From the NCBI RefSeq assembly GCF_027943255.1, contig NC_072896.1, forward strand, positions 7,998,001 through 8,062,000: a stretch of DNA of 64,000 nucleotides. The letters are read 5' to 3'. This document shows positions 33,838 to 45,100 of the stretch, one piece after another. Within the stretch, counting starts at the first letter, position 1. Each line of letters begins with the position of its first letter. The position numbers were made by a program, and so were the translations under genes. The notes beneath the pieces were generated by a model, which was given only the letters and a program-made list of their open reading frames with translations, did not search any database and had not been told where the DNA came from. The stretch is from Anastrepha obliqua (taxonomy: Eukaryota > Arthropoda > Insecta > Diptera > Tephritidae).

Positions 33838-34035
33838 AATTGGCCGCCTCGGAGCTATGATTTAAGCCCGTTGGACTATATTTTGTGGGGAGCCGTTAAT
33901 AACAAATGCTATGCGAACCATCCAGAAATTTGAGCCCAAACAATCGAAAATGTGCTTAAAAATTGGGTTGATCGATTGGCCTACTGTAAAGCCAGGCGTG
34001 GCAGTCATTTGAACGATATTATTTTTCATTCATAA
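33838..34035 (+). pseudogene. Rosa-like mariner transposase, C-terminal fragment
   Basis: NWPPRSYDLSPLDYILWGAV contains the third-Asp block (SPLD), followed by CYANHPEI, an in-frame TGA at 33931, then QTIENVLKNWVDRLAYCKAR and RGSHLNDIIFHS with a stop at 34033. It is closest by eye to the minus-strand copy at 2649-3037. The rest of the element is absent. Confidence 0.75.
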
Positions 34036-34151
34036 ATGACAATGTTCAATCTTCAAAATGAAAAAAAAATTTGAAAAAATATTGATTCGTTTTTTCTTAT
34101 AGCCGATTCAAAAAGCAAATTTTACATGTCCACCCTTTAGAAGTATTTACT
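34036..34151. other. Short flank with LINE target site
   Basis: Mariner 3' flank followed by the 13-bp target duplication AGAAGTATTTACT (34139-34151). Confidence 0.6.
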
Positions 34152-34388
34152 ATTTGGCTGGTCATGTCGTCCCAATGGATACAAACGCTCCGGCCCTGAA
34201 AGTATTCGATGCGGTACCAGCTGGTGGTAGCAGGTGAAAAGCAAGGCCTTGGAAAGATCAGTGGGGAAGAACTTGGCTTCACTTGGTATGTCCAACTGGC
34301 GTCGGTTAGCACAACAATAAACAACAGGAACGCTTTGTTAAACTCGGCCAAAATCGCGTAAGCGGTTATCGCACCAATGAAGAAGAAG
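34152..34388 (+). mobile_element. 237-bp RTE-like LINE copy with perfect 13-bp TSD
   Basis: AGAAGTATTTACT occurs at 34139-34151 and again at 34389-34401. Between them is only the last part of the same LINE as 8688-9361: the TGGCTGGTCATGTCGTCC block, ATTCGATGCGGTACCAGCTG and a GAAGAAGAAG end. It encodes the WLGHVV-type tail with frameshifts. The copy is severely 5'-truncated. Confidence 0.85.
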
Positions 34389-34401
34389 AGAAGTATTTAC
34401 T

Positions 34402-34915
34402 TTACTACTTTAAGTGGACTTTTTTTCACCTTAATTTTTGGCTCTCGATAAATGTACTCGCGTTCCCTTTTCATTTTTGTGCTATTATATTGTTACGAAT
34501 TAGTTACGTTTTTAACCAAATAAAATGTCCCACAATAATTCCTTTGAGTTCGATTTAAAATGTGCGAAATCCAAACACCGATCAGTATTAACGAATGCAT
34601 GAAATTTTCTTTTATGCGGGAAAAATGCGCAACGCCGTCAGCTTTTGTTATACTAAAACTTCATAAGCTATAAAACTGTATATCTAACTTTGGTTTTTAA
34701 TTCTGATTAAAAAGTTTGAAATATATACATAGTAGATGAAAATTTGTCGAATTTCTGAAAATATTTTACAAAGTTTGAAATTTTAGTTTATCTTTGTGGA
34801 GGTAGCACGACCGGTATACAATCACCAGCTCATACAGTATCGGGAAAATCATCCTACGCCGGCATAAGGTCATATCTACTAACTATATTTTATCTCTTCC
34901 CAGGAAAGAGTGGGG
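34402..34915. other. Non-coding span
   Basis: No gene was recognised. From about 34800 the base composition rises, with GAGGTAGCACGACCGGTATA, possibly an old element. Confidence 0.4.
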
Positions 34916-34964
34916 AGCTTAGATAATTTAAGTAGGCAGGCTGCCCACTTAAATTATCTAAGCT
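34916..34964. repeat. Near-perfect palindrome (about 24-bp arms)
   Basis: AGCTTAGATAATTTAAGT at the left is answered by ACTTAAATTATCTAAGCT at the right. The inner GGCAG/CTGCC bases also pair, leaving one mismatch and almost no loop. This would extrude a strong hairpin in DNA or RNA. It does not match any TIR elsewhere in the window. Confidence 0.85.
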
Positions 34965-35230
34965 ACGGAGCGAAAGAAAAAAATAAATCTCTCAATACAA
35001 ACATTTGGTATCACTATGGATGAATTTCTGGTATATGTGCGATCTACAGGATCAACCAAGTGAAACCTAACCTAATCTTGCTGTAAGACGAGCAACATAG
35101 GTACATACACATATTTTCAAAAAAATGAATGAAAATTAAATAAACGAAAGTCAAGTAGTCAAAACTGGTAAAAATATCGCGATTCTATTATTTTGACGTA
35201 CACAGATATACATAAATCATAAATAACAGG
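34965..35230. other. Non-coding span with CTAACC-type trace
   Basis: CCAAGTGAAACCTAACCTAATC near 35057 resembles the CCTAACCTAACC tail of the LOA LINE here, perhaps an old LINE 3' end. There is nothing else I can name. Confidence 0.35.
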
Positions 35231-35580
35231 TGTTATTGGAGAATGGATCGCGTAATCGAGAGATGATAAACGATTTTTTATGGCCGGAATTGGGTTGTAT
35301 TAATCTGGACAACGGTCATTTTCAACAAGACGACGCTACGTGCCACACAAGCAACGAAACCATTGATCTTTTACGGAAAAAGTTTCCGGACCGTGTTATT
35401 TCTCGAAGAGGTGATCACAATTGGCCACCGCGATTTTGTGATTTAACACTTTGTGAATTTTTTTTTTGAGCCACGTGAAGAGAAGGTCTACGCCAACAGC
35501 CCAGGGTCGATTCAAGACCTCACAGACGGAATTCGTGAGACTATCGAGGACATGGGGCAGCCACTTTGCAGTTCGGCTAT
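35231..35580 (+). pseudogene. Rosa-like mariner transposase, catalytic fragment
   Basis: The fragment runs RNREMINDFLWPELGCIN, then HFQQDDATCHTSNETIDLLR (second Asp), then NWPPRFCDLTLCEFFF, where the third catalytic residue is Glu instead of Asp, still 41 residues on. One frameshift after FFF leads to EKVYANSPGSIQDL and GIRETIEDMGQPLC. The left end is abruptly truncated at a GTGTTATTGG sequence and no TIR is seen. Confidence 0.75.
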
Positions 35581-37055
35581 AGTTCTTGGTGCAAATATTG
35601 ATTTTGCAAGGATATTCATCATCAGATTAAAAGAGCATTCAACAGCCAAATTAGTGATTTGGGTCTTTTCTAATTTATACGGCGCTTCCAGATTCTAATT
35701 GCTGCCGTTTGTAATCGCTCCTACACCGACTCTACGTTCTTCCACTTTTCTCACCCTTCAACTCCAACTCGAAGCAACTTAAATAGCCATTGATATATTG
35801 CGACCAATCTATGCGGCGCGGAACTTTTATGTTAGTTTCAATTGTTTTCCTCTTATTTTGAGTTACCAGTTAATAAAAACATTCGTTGCGAAAAAAGAAG
35901 CTCTTATCAAGACCCAAACCGAAAAAGTAATAATTTAAAACAAAAATACTAAAGCAACGTATACACGTTGCTTTTGTTGTATCAACAATCCTTACGCCCA
36001 GCACACACGCTGCGATTGTTGTATCAACGCGTTGTACAGTGCGTACATGCAATTGCAGGCAATGCCCCACAGTGATTATAGGCCACTAGTGTCTAAAGAC
36101 TGACTGCTGTCTGAATGCCAGCCATAGCTAGGCAAGGTATTTGATCTGTGGTCTGCTCAAATCTACTGCAAATAAATTCCAATGTAACTTCATTTGTATG
36201 TATGTGTGTACATACAAATAAATTCACTACATAAATTCACACTGTTTAGATACATATGTAGGCACATATTTACATACATATATCTTTCGCCAAGTGGTGG
36301 AGCTAATCATGGGCCATTAAATTTTTATTGCCGTTTCACCGCAATTGCAAAGTCGCAAAAAATTGCCGGTTGTAAAGTGTGCAAGCAACTATGGTCAACG
36401 AAAATTTGACATTAACGCACATAGTACCTTCACAGCCATTTGCATGCATACTTACTTACATACCTATGTATAAATGCATTATACTACATGTGCATTTATG
36501 TAATATATGTATGTGCATATGTACGACACTTCTTTCTACTTGCAACAAAACACCGTTGAATGCAATTGGAAAGCAATTGAAGACATTCATTACTGAGGTT
36601 GTGCACAATTGAAGGTCAATGCTATTGCCATTGTGGGTGTCCATCGTGGATATTATTATTATTCGTGGTATATGTGCCCTACTAGGGTCATAAAAGTACG
36701 TTTCAAGTCCACTATCAATAACAGTAAATAACACCTTGTTGACGACGCGAAAATGTCGAAAGCAGAAACTTGAAAAAGTGGTAAGGCGCAAAGAGGGGGA
36801 AAAGAAAGTTATGTTCGTGCGTTTTCCACCTTTATGCTATGTATTTTATGTACCATTTACTTGTTGTGGTTCGCTTAGCTATTGATAATTGAGGTTAAAG
36901 ACGTGCGGCATTGTAGGTCTGCCAGGTTGACCATTTAAGGAAAGGTTAAATGTTAAAGACAACAAATTTGGTGGCATCGAAGCTAATGCGGGCGTTTTGT
37001 TCACTTTAATGCGCACATACATACACCCAAGTGTTAGTATTTGAGGTCACTTGTA
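35581..37055. other. Non-coding span with ACAT microsatellites
   Basis: No gene was recognised. ATGT/ACAT repeats lie near 36195-36280 and 36440-36525. The direct repeat TTGTTGTATCAAC occurs near 35975 and 36015. Confidence 0.45.
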
Positions 37056-37320
37056 AAGGGTGTTTCAAAAGTGACATCTACATGTACCTTTTCTATGCCA
37101 TCTTAGACATTTGTTAAGTTGACAATTTTACACGATAGAAAAAATGATTGAAACTTATCAGAAAATGGTCGATAGCAAATTCATGAATGAGTCGACAATT
37201 GAAAAGTTGGTGGAAAAATTTGAGGGAACTGATTCTGTGAAGGATAGAAAGAGGACTGGGAGACCAAAAATAGAAAATGCTGGATGTTCTGCTACTGCTG
37301 CCCTTTCCATCATTTGTTAA
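37056..37320 (+). pseudogene. Rosa-like mariner, 5' end with partial DNA-binding domain
   Basis: The left TIR AAGGGTGTTTCAAAAGTGAC follows TA at 37054-37055. The ATG at 37144 gives MIETYQKMVDSKFMNESTIE, then KLVEKFEGTDSVKDRKRTGR and PKIENAG. This is the N-terminal HTH block (compare KFVQKFEQTGSVGD in the 50846 element). Sequence identity is lost near 37310 and no right end was found. Confidence 0.7.
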
Positions 37321-39620
37321 TGAATGTTTCACAGCACGCAAGATATATATTTAAAGAGGCCTAAGCCATCTTCTAAAGGTCTGAAAAAGGTTGTTTTGGT
37401 GGCGTAATGTAAATCTTGATTAGACCTTCTGAAGCAGAAAAACTTACGAAATTAGTTATAAATACAATTCGCTCCATCACTTGCGGATGCATTTTCATCA
37501 AAATTTAGTTTCAAGTATCATTCTTTACAATATTTGTAGGTTCTATTAAAAATGAAGGCGAATTTAAAATAAGTACTTCAATGGAAATTAGAGCTCAACT
37601 GTTTTAATCATTGAATTTGAAGCCGCTATTTAGAGAAAAATGCGTGTAAAGTTCGCTTGCTGTTCCAAAATCGCTCAAAATGCTTGAGCTTCCGTAAATT
37701 GGGCTCTGATTTTTATGAAAATGTGATACAGTTGGTAAAATAGATCGCGTTATTAGGAAGCAGGCGTTTCCAACATTTTCTTGATGAACGAATGCAGAGG
37801 CAACAAACGCGTGACCTGCTGTTTACTAAGTAGTGGATATGCAACTCAAAATCTCAACTACCAAATAATTCGCTTAAGTTTTTTTTTCACATTCACACAA
37901 AGTACAAATTTAAATGCCGAAAAATGCATTAGTGGCACCTCAAAGTTATTTGGTCTTGCATATCTCTCACACATTAAATAAAGATTCACAGCGCATTTAA
38001 TTAAATTAGTAGACTAAGAATTTTCTGATGTGTTTTTAATTGGGTTCTCAAGACAATTTATGCCACTCGATGTCAGCCTCCAAGTTATTATGAAAGAATG
38101 CTGCGCTCCCCTTACTCAGCCCACAATAGCAACTCAATTGACTAATAAAACTTTAAAAAATGTTTCATTTAATTCTTCCACTTCTCTCCTCAAACTTAGC
38201 AATGAAGTTATTAGGAAGCGATAAACCAAAAAAATCTTTTTACTTATGATCTTATAAACTCATAAATCTTTCAAACTCAGCTCCGCTGCATGCAGTGCCC
38301 GATGCGCGCAAACTCGCTTATGCGGGCGCACACCTACATTTCTACAAATGTAAATATGTGGTATATGCCATCGGATATCTGGGACTGCACATGCAAACAA
38401 ATACACACATACACGTACACTCGTATCTACATATACACATGTACATAAATGCAATTCACTCCTGCACTAAATTTATTACAAATCAGAGTTGTGACACTAT
38501 TTACCATTTGAAAAAAGCGTTTGTTTTATACGGTTCCTTAGAAGAAGAAGTTGCATCGAATCTTGCGAGTGCTTCCGGAATTCCATTGACGCTGACACCA
38601 CCACCAAATTTCAAGCGCTTGTGGATGAGAAAGAATGCGTGTGTAGGAAGCCACAGTCACACCAAAAACAGCCGTTTACAGAAAGAAGCAACCACCAGCA
38701 GCAACGGTAAGCGCTCCACACATATACATACATATGTACATGCACACATGTACAAATATACGCCTATAGAAGACAACAGGCAATAGAGACACACCAGACG
38801 CACCCTCGAAAAATCGAAAAGTGGAAAATTGTCGGTGTCTGTGAGGGAACAGACACGGCAGCTTGAGCCTGAGAAATTCCCTACGCAACACACATGACAA
38901 GCAGGCCCAAAAACAAAATTAAAAAAAGATGTACAGGCAGCACAAGAAATTTTAATTGCACTACTGTGGCACACAACAGTTGCGGGTCGTCAGGCACTAA
39001 CACGACAAGCCAGTTGCCCATCTTGCCACAAAACTTCCTCCATACGAGTGCGTCAGTGGGAAAATGGAATATCACAACTGTGCAAACATATGTGCGTATA
39101 TTGGCTGTGTGTTTACTGTGTTAAAAGGTTGGCACATCTGCTGCCACAGATTAAATAACATCAAACATCAACATTTATACGTACAACGGGACAGTAGTGA
39201 AATGCACACCCTAAAACGCTTGAGAATGCGGCGATTGTCATAAATGGTACACTAAATGCAATGCTGCAAAAAATGTGTCCTTCCGCACCCTCCTAACCCA
39301 ACCCAACCCTGGTTTCATGTTGCCTAAGAAAACTCAAGTGATTGTGAGGTTTTGTGTTTTTTCTTTTGTTTTGTTTAAAAATAGATTTTGTATATTTACT
39401 ATAAAAATATGACTTTGAAAAATGTGAAATCAATCGTTTAATTCGACAAAATTCACCATTTAGGGACAATAATAAGCATTCAAGGCATACAAAAAGGGAG
39501 CGTACAGTAATTGGCTGTGCTGGAGGAATGGTACCACACCGCGCAAGATTTATTGAGCTGCAGGCGACACAAAAATTAGTATTTTCTTCATGCTTTTGAA
39601 TAAGCAGTACATACATACAT
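37321..39620. other. Non-coding span
   Basis: No supported gene. A 163-codon frame at 38295-38786 consists largely of peptides from ACAT-type repeats plus a motif-free middle, so I do not call it. CA/ACAT repeats lie near 38395-38450 and 38720-38760. Confidence 0.4.
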
Positions 39621-39844
39621 AAGACTTTTTCTATTCGCCACTTCTCTGCTCGGCTCACTTGACGAAAAATTTGCATGCGGAAGCCATAACAAAGTTATCG
39701 AGCAAGATTCGACCGTAGCGAGTGTGCCTATGCCTCATAACTTATGGTTTAACTCACTAGCGCTACCACTACTGCCAAGATATGTTTATTTATACCAGTT
39801 GCTTCATATATTCGGTTGCTAACGGTTGGCGAAAAGAAGAAGCC
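39621..39844. mobile_element. MITE (TIR AGGCCTCTT...), copy 2
   Basis: It shares CACTTCTCTGCTCG, CTTGACGAAAA, TTTATACCAGTTGCTT and the right end TTGGCGAAAAGAAGAAGCCT with the copy at 6134-6402. The left end is diverged and the copy is about 45 bp shorter. Confidence 0.55.
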
Positions 39845-40129
39845 TATAGTTTACCGAAAGCAAACCTAGACGAAGAAAACCACGCCTATTCGAATTTAAA
39901 TAATCCAGTTTATTCCAAGTTTTGATTTGAAAAATGTTGTTTCTGAATCTGCGGTATGAAAATAGCCACTTCGATCTTACCCAATGCCATTAGTAAGTCA
40001 CATCGCATGAGGCATACATACGAGAACAAACGATCGCCAAATTCGGATTAACAGAGAAGAAGATTTTACTGAGCTTTTCGTGAGAATGGTAAGGAATCAT
40101 CTAAAATGAATTGCTTGTTTCGAGAGGGA

Positions 40130-40345
40130 CACTAAATTTGGGCCTCTGTTGACAACAACTGACTTGACTGAAGCAGGCAATTGAGCTGAAGCGGCCATAA
40201 TTGCAGAAGAATATTAAGAAAGTTGTGTTCCATCAGGACAGGCGACAGGTTGCACACAATTTTAGTGACAGAAAGCTCCAAAAAATGAAAGGGAGGTTCT
40301 ATCACATGTCTCGTATAGTCCAGATCAGGCACCACACCTTTTTAA
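40130..40345 (+). pseudogene. Mariner (DD34D) transposase relic
   Basis: KKVVFHQDRRQVAH corresponds to the KVLFHQDNAPCH block with the second Asp. LSHVSYSPDQAP corresponds to HPPYSPDLAPSD. The pieces are in different frames and only this central part is recognisable. Irritans/mellifera-like; the ends were not found. Confidence 0.55.
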
Positions 40346-40364
40346 GAATTTTTAGCAAATGCTT

Positions 40365-40419
40365 ATTTTTCCTCTTCTTGATTGGCACGATAACTTCTTC
40401 CACGATTTTGGTCGGGTTT
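40365..40419 (-). mobile_element. RTE-like LINE 3' end, left part (split by LOA element)
   Basis: On the minus strand this is the terminal AAAATCGTGGAAGAAGTTAT ... CAATCAAGAAGAGGA segment of the family at 8688-9361. It contains the LOA target site TTGGTCGGGTTT (40408-40419). The rest of the copy lies beyond the LOA element at 45839-45993. Confidence 0.7.
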
Positions 40420-40745
40420 TTTTTTTTTTTGGCTGGCAAAAATCCTCCACTGAACCCGCCCAGAGGGTGCCGGCTGGTAATAGGTACCACAGTAGTCCTG
40501 AAATAGGAGGTACCTAGCTAAGCTAAATATACAAAGTTTGGTGTTCGCTACTCCTCAATAGTACAACATCATTCGGAGTATCTTTAGCATGGTCGGGGGT
40601 AAAGGGCTGGATCAAGGTGTAATGCGACCCGTGCCGAGGATCTGTCAGGCTGGGGGCCCTTTTCAAAAATAACTCAGTCGCAAACGGAGCTTACGGATAC
40701 CTGGCGCCCTCCGTAATAGCTAGCCTTACCTACGTACCTGGAGCT

Positions 40746-42151
40746 ATGCGTAGGCGGACTTCTCCTTCTCCAACACTCGTGGGTCCAAAAATGAATATTG
40801 GCAAACTTAAAAACAAAAATTCCATGGAGACCGGTTCCTCCGCTAAAGGACCGGAAGGAGCTTCCAGCTCTGCAAAAAGGGCAGCGTCCTTGACGAGCCT
40901 CTCTTCAGCCCCAATTGCGACTGAGGCCAAGCCTAGTCAAAATTCGGTGGCTAACAAATCTACGGCTGGTAATTTGGTCCAGCCAAACAAGCAACTGTTG
41001 CGACAACCGAAAGTTGGTCGCCAAGATGAGGTGACTGCGACCTCAGTCAGCGCTAAAAGCAGTTCTCAGGTCCAGAAATGGCCTACAATAAAAATTTCCG
41101 ACCCGTCAAAAGCTGGGTACCAGGAAAGGCGCAATGCGGCCAGGTTACTCACTAGAGTTCACTCAACGCCACCAGCTGGGGAAGAACTCACTAAGGAGTT
41201 GCAAGAAGCGATCGTGTGGGCGAAGGAGGTACTACCCAATTTCCAGATTGAGCGTCCGGTGCATCCGGACATATCTAAGCGTCAGAGGTCAGCCGAGGGG
41301 GACAGCTCGCAGGCAAAGAAAATGAGGGTGCATAATGTCACGCCACACAAGTCTTTTGCGGAGGTTGCAAAAAACCGCATCATAATAGGCGTTGTAGACG
41401 AAAACGACCCTGAAGGAAAATCCCCAAGAACCAGTGGAAATGGGTGAATGCTGCGCTGACGAAAGTAGCGATGGAGGTTATGACCAGCAACCCTGGGCCT
41501 CCTCCTTCCTGTACAGATGCAGGGTGGTATCAGGGGCAAATAAAGATAGTTGCTTGCGACGACGAAAGGTCGGTGCAGCTTTACAGGATTGCCATCTTTA
41601 AAGTTGGTGAAGTATATCCCGGTGCCAAGCTGGCGGTGGTCGAGAAGAAGGAAATTCCGTCTCGTCCAAGGGCAAGAGCTTGGTTACCAACTACTCCATC
41701 AGAGCCTGAGGATATCATGCAGCTGCTAAGAGCATGCAATCCTAATCTTCCAGCTGACAAATGGAAATTTGTCAAGTCCTTTGAGGAGAAGTCAACCACC
41801 GAGGTGGAGTCGAAAAGAGCCACTATGCAAGTAATGTTACTGCTGACTGAGGACTCACTAGAGCCATTGGCGAAGAGCGATGGCGAAATCAATTATGGCT
41901 TCTGTAAGATTAAAATCAGGACATACAGAAGCGACACGTTAGGCCAGCTTGCTGATGATGAAGAGTCGTCTAGCGAGATGGACGTGCACGAAAAGGAGTC
42001 AATAGGCGATGTCGACAGTATTGGACACGCTTCTTCTGGGGCGGATTTGACAGAAGACTTTGCTAACCTGTTGTCGGAGAAAGAGCTCCTGGGTGAGGTA
42101 GACGCAGACGTAACCTATGAGGCTCCTTCAAATAAATCTGCACCACAGTAA
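40746..42151 (+). pseudogene. LOA LINE ORF1 (gag-like), one frameshift
   Basis: The gag-like RNA-binding protein of the retrotransposon. The first part (233 codons, start MRRRTSPSPTLVGPK) is Ser/Ala/Lys-rich and ends NRIIIGVVDENDPEGK. The second part (frame −1, open to 42151) continues WVNAALTKVAMEVM, PSCTDAGWYQGQIKIVACDD, IPSRPRARAWLPTTPSEPED, NYGFCKIKIRTYRSD and an acidic tail. The frame changes at the A run near 41417-41420: one extra A there would join the two parts into a single frame of about 467 codons. No CCHC knuckle is seen. It overlaps ORF2 by 35 nt. The usual reading is a one-base deletion; −1 slippage on A-AAA is a less likely alternative. Confidence 0.85.
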
Positions 42152-45100
42152 AGCAGCTACAGCAGCCCTTGTTGAACTAATGGCGGTAGAAAATCCTGAC
42201 ATTGTCCTCATTCAGGAGCCATGGGTGAGACAAGGGCGCATATGCGGATTGAGGGCTCCGCACTATAAGCTTTATGCTGCCAGCTGTGCAGGTAAAAGTA
42301 GGACATGCGTATTAGCTAAATCTAAACTTAACGTTTTCTTAATCCCAAAATATAGCAATGAAGACTTCACGACGGTAAGCTGGGAAGCAGGTGACATCGA
42401 ATTTCGTATGGCGTCGATGTACTTGGCCCACGAAGAACCCGTACCACCACAACTGTTGGTGGATTTGACAACGGACAGCGAAGCCTCCAAAAGCAGACTT
42501 ATACTGGGTGGTGACGTGAATGCACACCACTCTGTATGGGGAAGCTCGGATATCAACGAACGTGGTGAGTTACTTTTCAATTACATTTTATGTACTAAAT
42601 TGCTGTTATGTAATCGTGGGAACGATCCTACTTTTATAATCAGGAATCGTCAGGAAGTTCTTGACATCACCCTAGTCTCAGATTGTTTAATAGATAAGGT
42701 GGTTCAATGGAGAGTATTAGAGAAGCACTCCTTCTCAGACCATCGCTATATTGAATTAATATTAGAAGAAGAAATCCCTCAACCTACTAGATTTAGGAAC
42801 TACAGGAGGACCAACTGGCAGATGTATAATTACGAGTTGGAGAGAAATCTTCCCGAAATTCCCCCTTATTATCCAGAAAACGAGGAAGAATTAGATAAGC
42901 TAGTCAATTTGTTTACCGGAACATGTTGTAAAGCGCTAAATAAGTCTTGCCCTCTTGTCAGGCACAAGGGGAAGACAAAACCCCCATGGTGGTCCTCAGA
43001 ACTTAGCCTTCATAAGAGTGTATGTAGAACACTATTCAATAAGGCGAAATACTCTAATTTGGAAGACGATTGGGACTTCTATTATGAGCAACTCAAAGTC
43101 TATAAAAAAGAGTTGAGGAAAGCAAAAAGATCTTCGTGGAGGTCGTTCTGTGAGGATATAGAAACTACAGCGGAAGCTTCTCGCTTAAGAAAGGTCTTGG
43201 CTAGATCAACGACATCTATTGGCTTTTTACAGAAGCCAGACAACGGCTGGACGACTTCTACCAAGGAGTCGCTAAGTTTACTACTAGATACCCACTTTCC
43301 GGGGAGCTCTGAAGTCTATAACTCGGGTCCTACCCGAACTTGCAACCCCAGAGTATCAGAATTCGAGATCAGCTCAGATATCTCAGACATAATCAATGGA
43401 ACTAATATTACTTGGGCTATAGCAAATTTTAAGCCGTATAAATCGCCAGGCCCTGATGGGATAATACCGGCACAACTTCAGCAGCCCCTGGCTCATATCA
43501 CAAGGTGGTTAGTTACCATTTTCAAAAGTACTCTTCAGTTAAATCACATTCCCTCAGCATGGAGGGAGGTTAAGGTCATCTTTATCCCGAAGGCAGGTAG
43601 AAGCTCGCATACCAAACCTAAGGACTTCAGACCGATTAGTCTATCATCTTTTCTACTGAAAACATTAGAAAAGCTGATTGACTCGGTTATCAGGAACAGC
43701 ATACCCCAATCACGTATGTCACAATCCCAACATGCCTACTGTAAAGGAAAATCTACAGAGACGGCCCTAAACTCACTGGTCACATCAATTGAAAGCTCAT
43801 TTGAAGTTAAAGATTATTCACTGGCAGCCTTTTTAGATATCGAAGGAGCTTTTAACAATATCCTGCCTAAGGTCATAACGAACACGCTGTCAGACCTGCG
43901 CATTTCCGAAACCTTTGTGAATTTCATTGAGCAGTTGCTTACGAGCAGGTTCGTGAATTCGACGTTGGGCTCTTCGGTGATGCGCAGATCTGTCTGTAGA
44001 GGTACTCCTCAAGGCGGGGTACTTTCTCCTCTTCTGTGGAATCTAGCTATGAACAAGTTGTTGTTGGATCTGGAGGAGAGGAGAATTAAGGTTGTGGCCT
44101 ACGCGGACGATGTTGCTATATTAATAAGGGGGAAGTTTCCAGACACCCTCTGCAGTCTAATGCAAAGAACCTTAAAATATGTGGATACTTGGGCCAAAAC
44201 ATGTGGTTTGAGCCTGAATGCGGCCAAAACAGAACTAGTGTTGTTTACAAGGAAATATAAAATTCCCGACTGTCGGCCTCCGACACTCAACGGAACTCTT
44301 TTGCTGGTCGGTGAAAAGGCCAGGTACTTAGGTTTAACCCTCGACAGGAAACTTTCATGGAAGCTGAATGTTCAGGAAAGAATAAAGAAGGCTGCTACGG
44401 CGCTTTATTCCTGTAAGAGAACTGTAGGCTTAAAATGGGGATTAGCTCCCAAAATAGTTCACTGGCTATATACGGCCATTGTCAGACCAATTATGACCTA
44501 CGGAGTCCTGGTCTGGTGGCCATCCCTTGATAAGAAAACTTCCATTAAGCACCTAGATAGTATTCAGAGGGCGGCAAGCCTCAGTATTACTGGGGCGCTC
44601 AAAACAACGCCAACTTCGGCTCTAAGCGTTATGTTGCATCTACTACCAATTGACCTATATTGTAGACAACTGGCCGCCAAAACGGCTCTAAGATTGAGGG
44701 AATCATCGATGCTCAAGACAAACAATTGGGGACACTCGCGCATACTTGGGATGTTTCCAGGTATTCCTAATACCACCGACTTTTGTGACTCGGTGAATAC
44801 ATACCTAGACAGGCCTTATACAGTCCATTTTCCATCCAGAGAGGACTGGGTGAATGGGTTAACAAACAACGAAAACGGGGTTAGTATATATACGGACGGC
44901 TCAAAACTCAATGATCAAGTGGGAGGTGGTGTTTATTCGGAAACTATTTTCGCCAATTTATCCTTTCGCTTGCCTGATCATTGTAGCGTATTCCAGGCCG
45001 AAATCCTGGCAATCTCAGAAAGCCTTTTAATGCTAAATAAAAGCGTAGTCACTGTTAGAGATATCTTCATTTATTCCGATAGTCAGGCAGCTCTGAAATC

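Noticed and set aside
38295..38786. 163-codon open frame on plus
   Set aside because: Much of it is Thr/His/Ile-rich peptide from ACAT-type repeats. The middle lacks any family motif. A GGTAAG near 38705 could be a splice donor, but one such site is not evidence of an exon.
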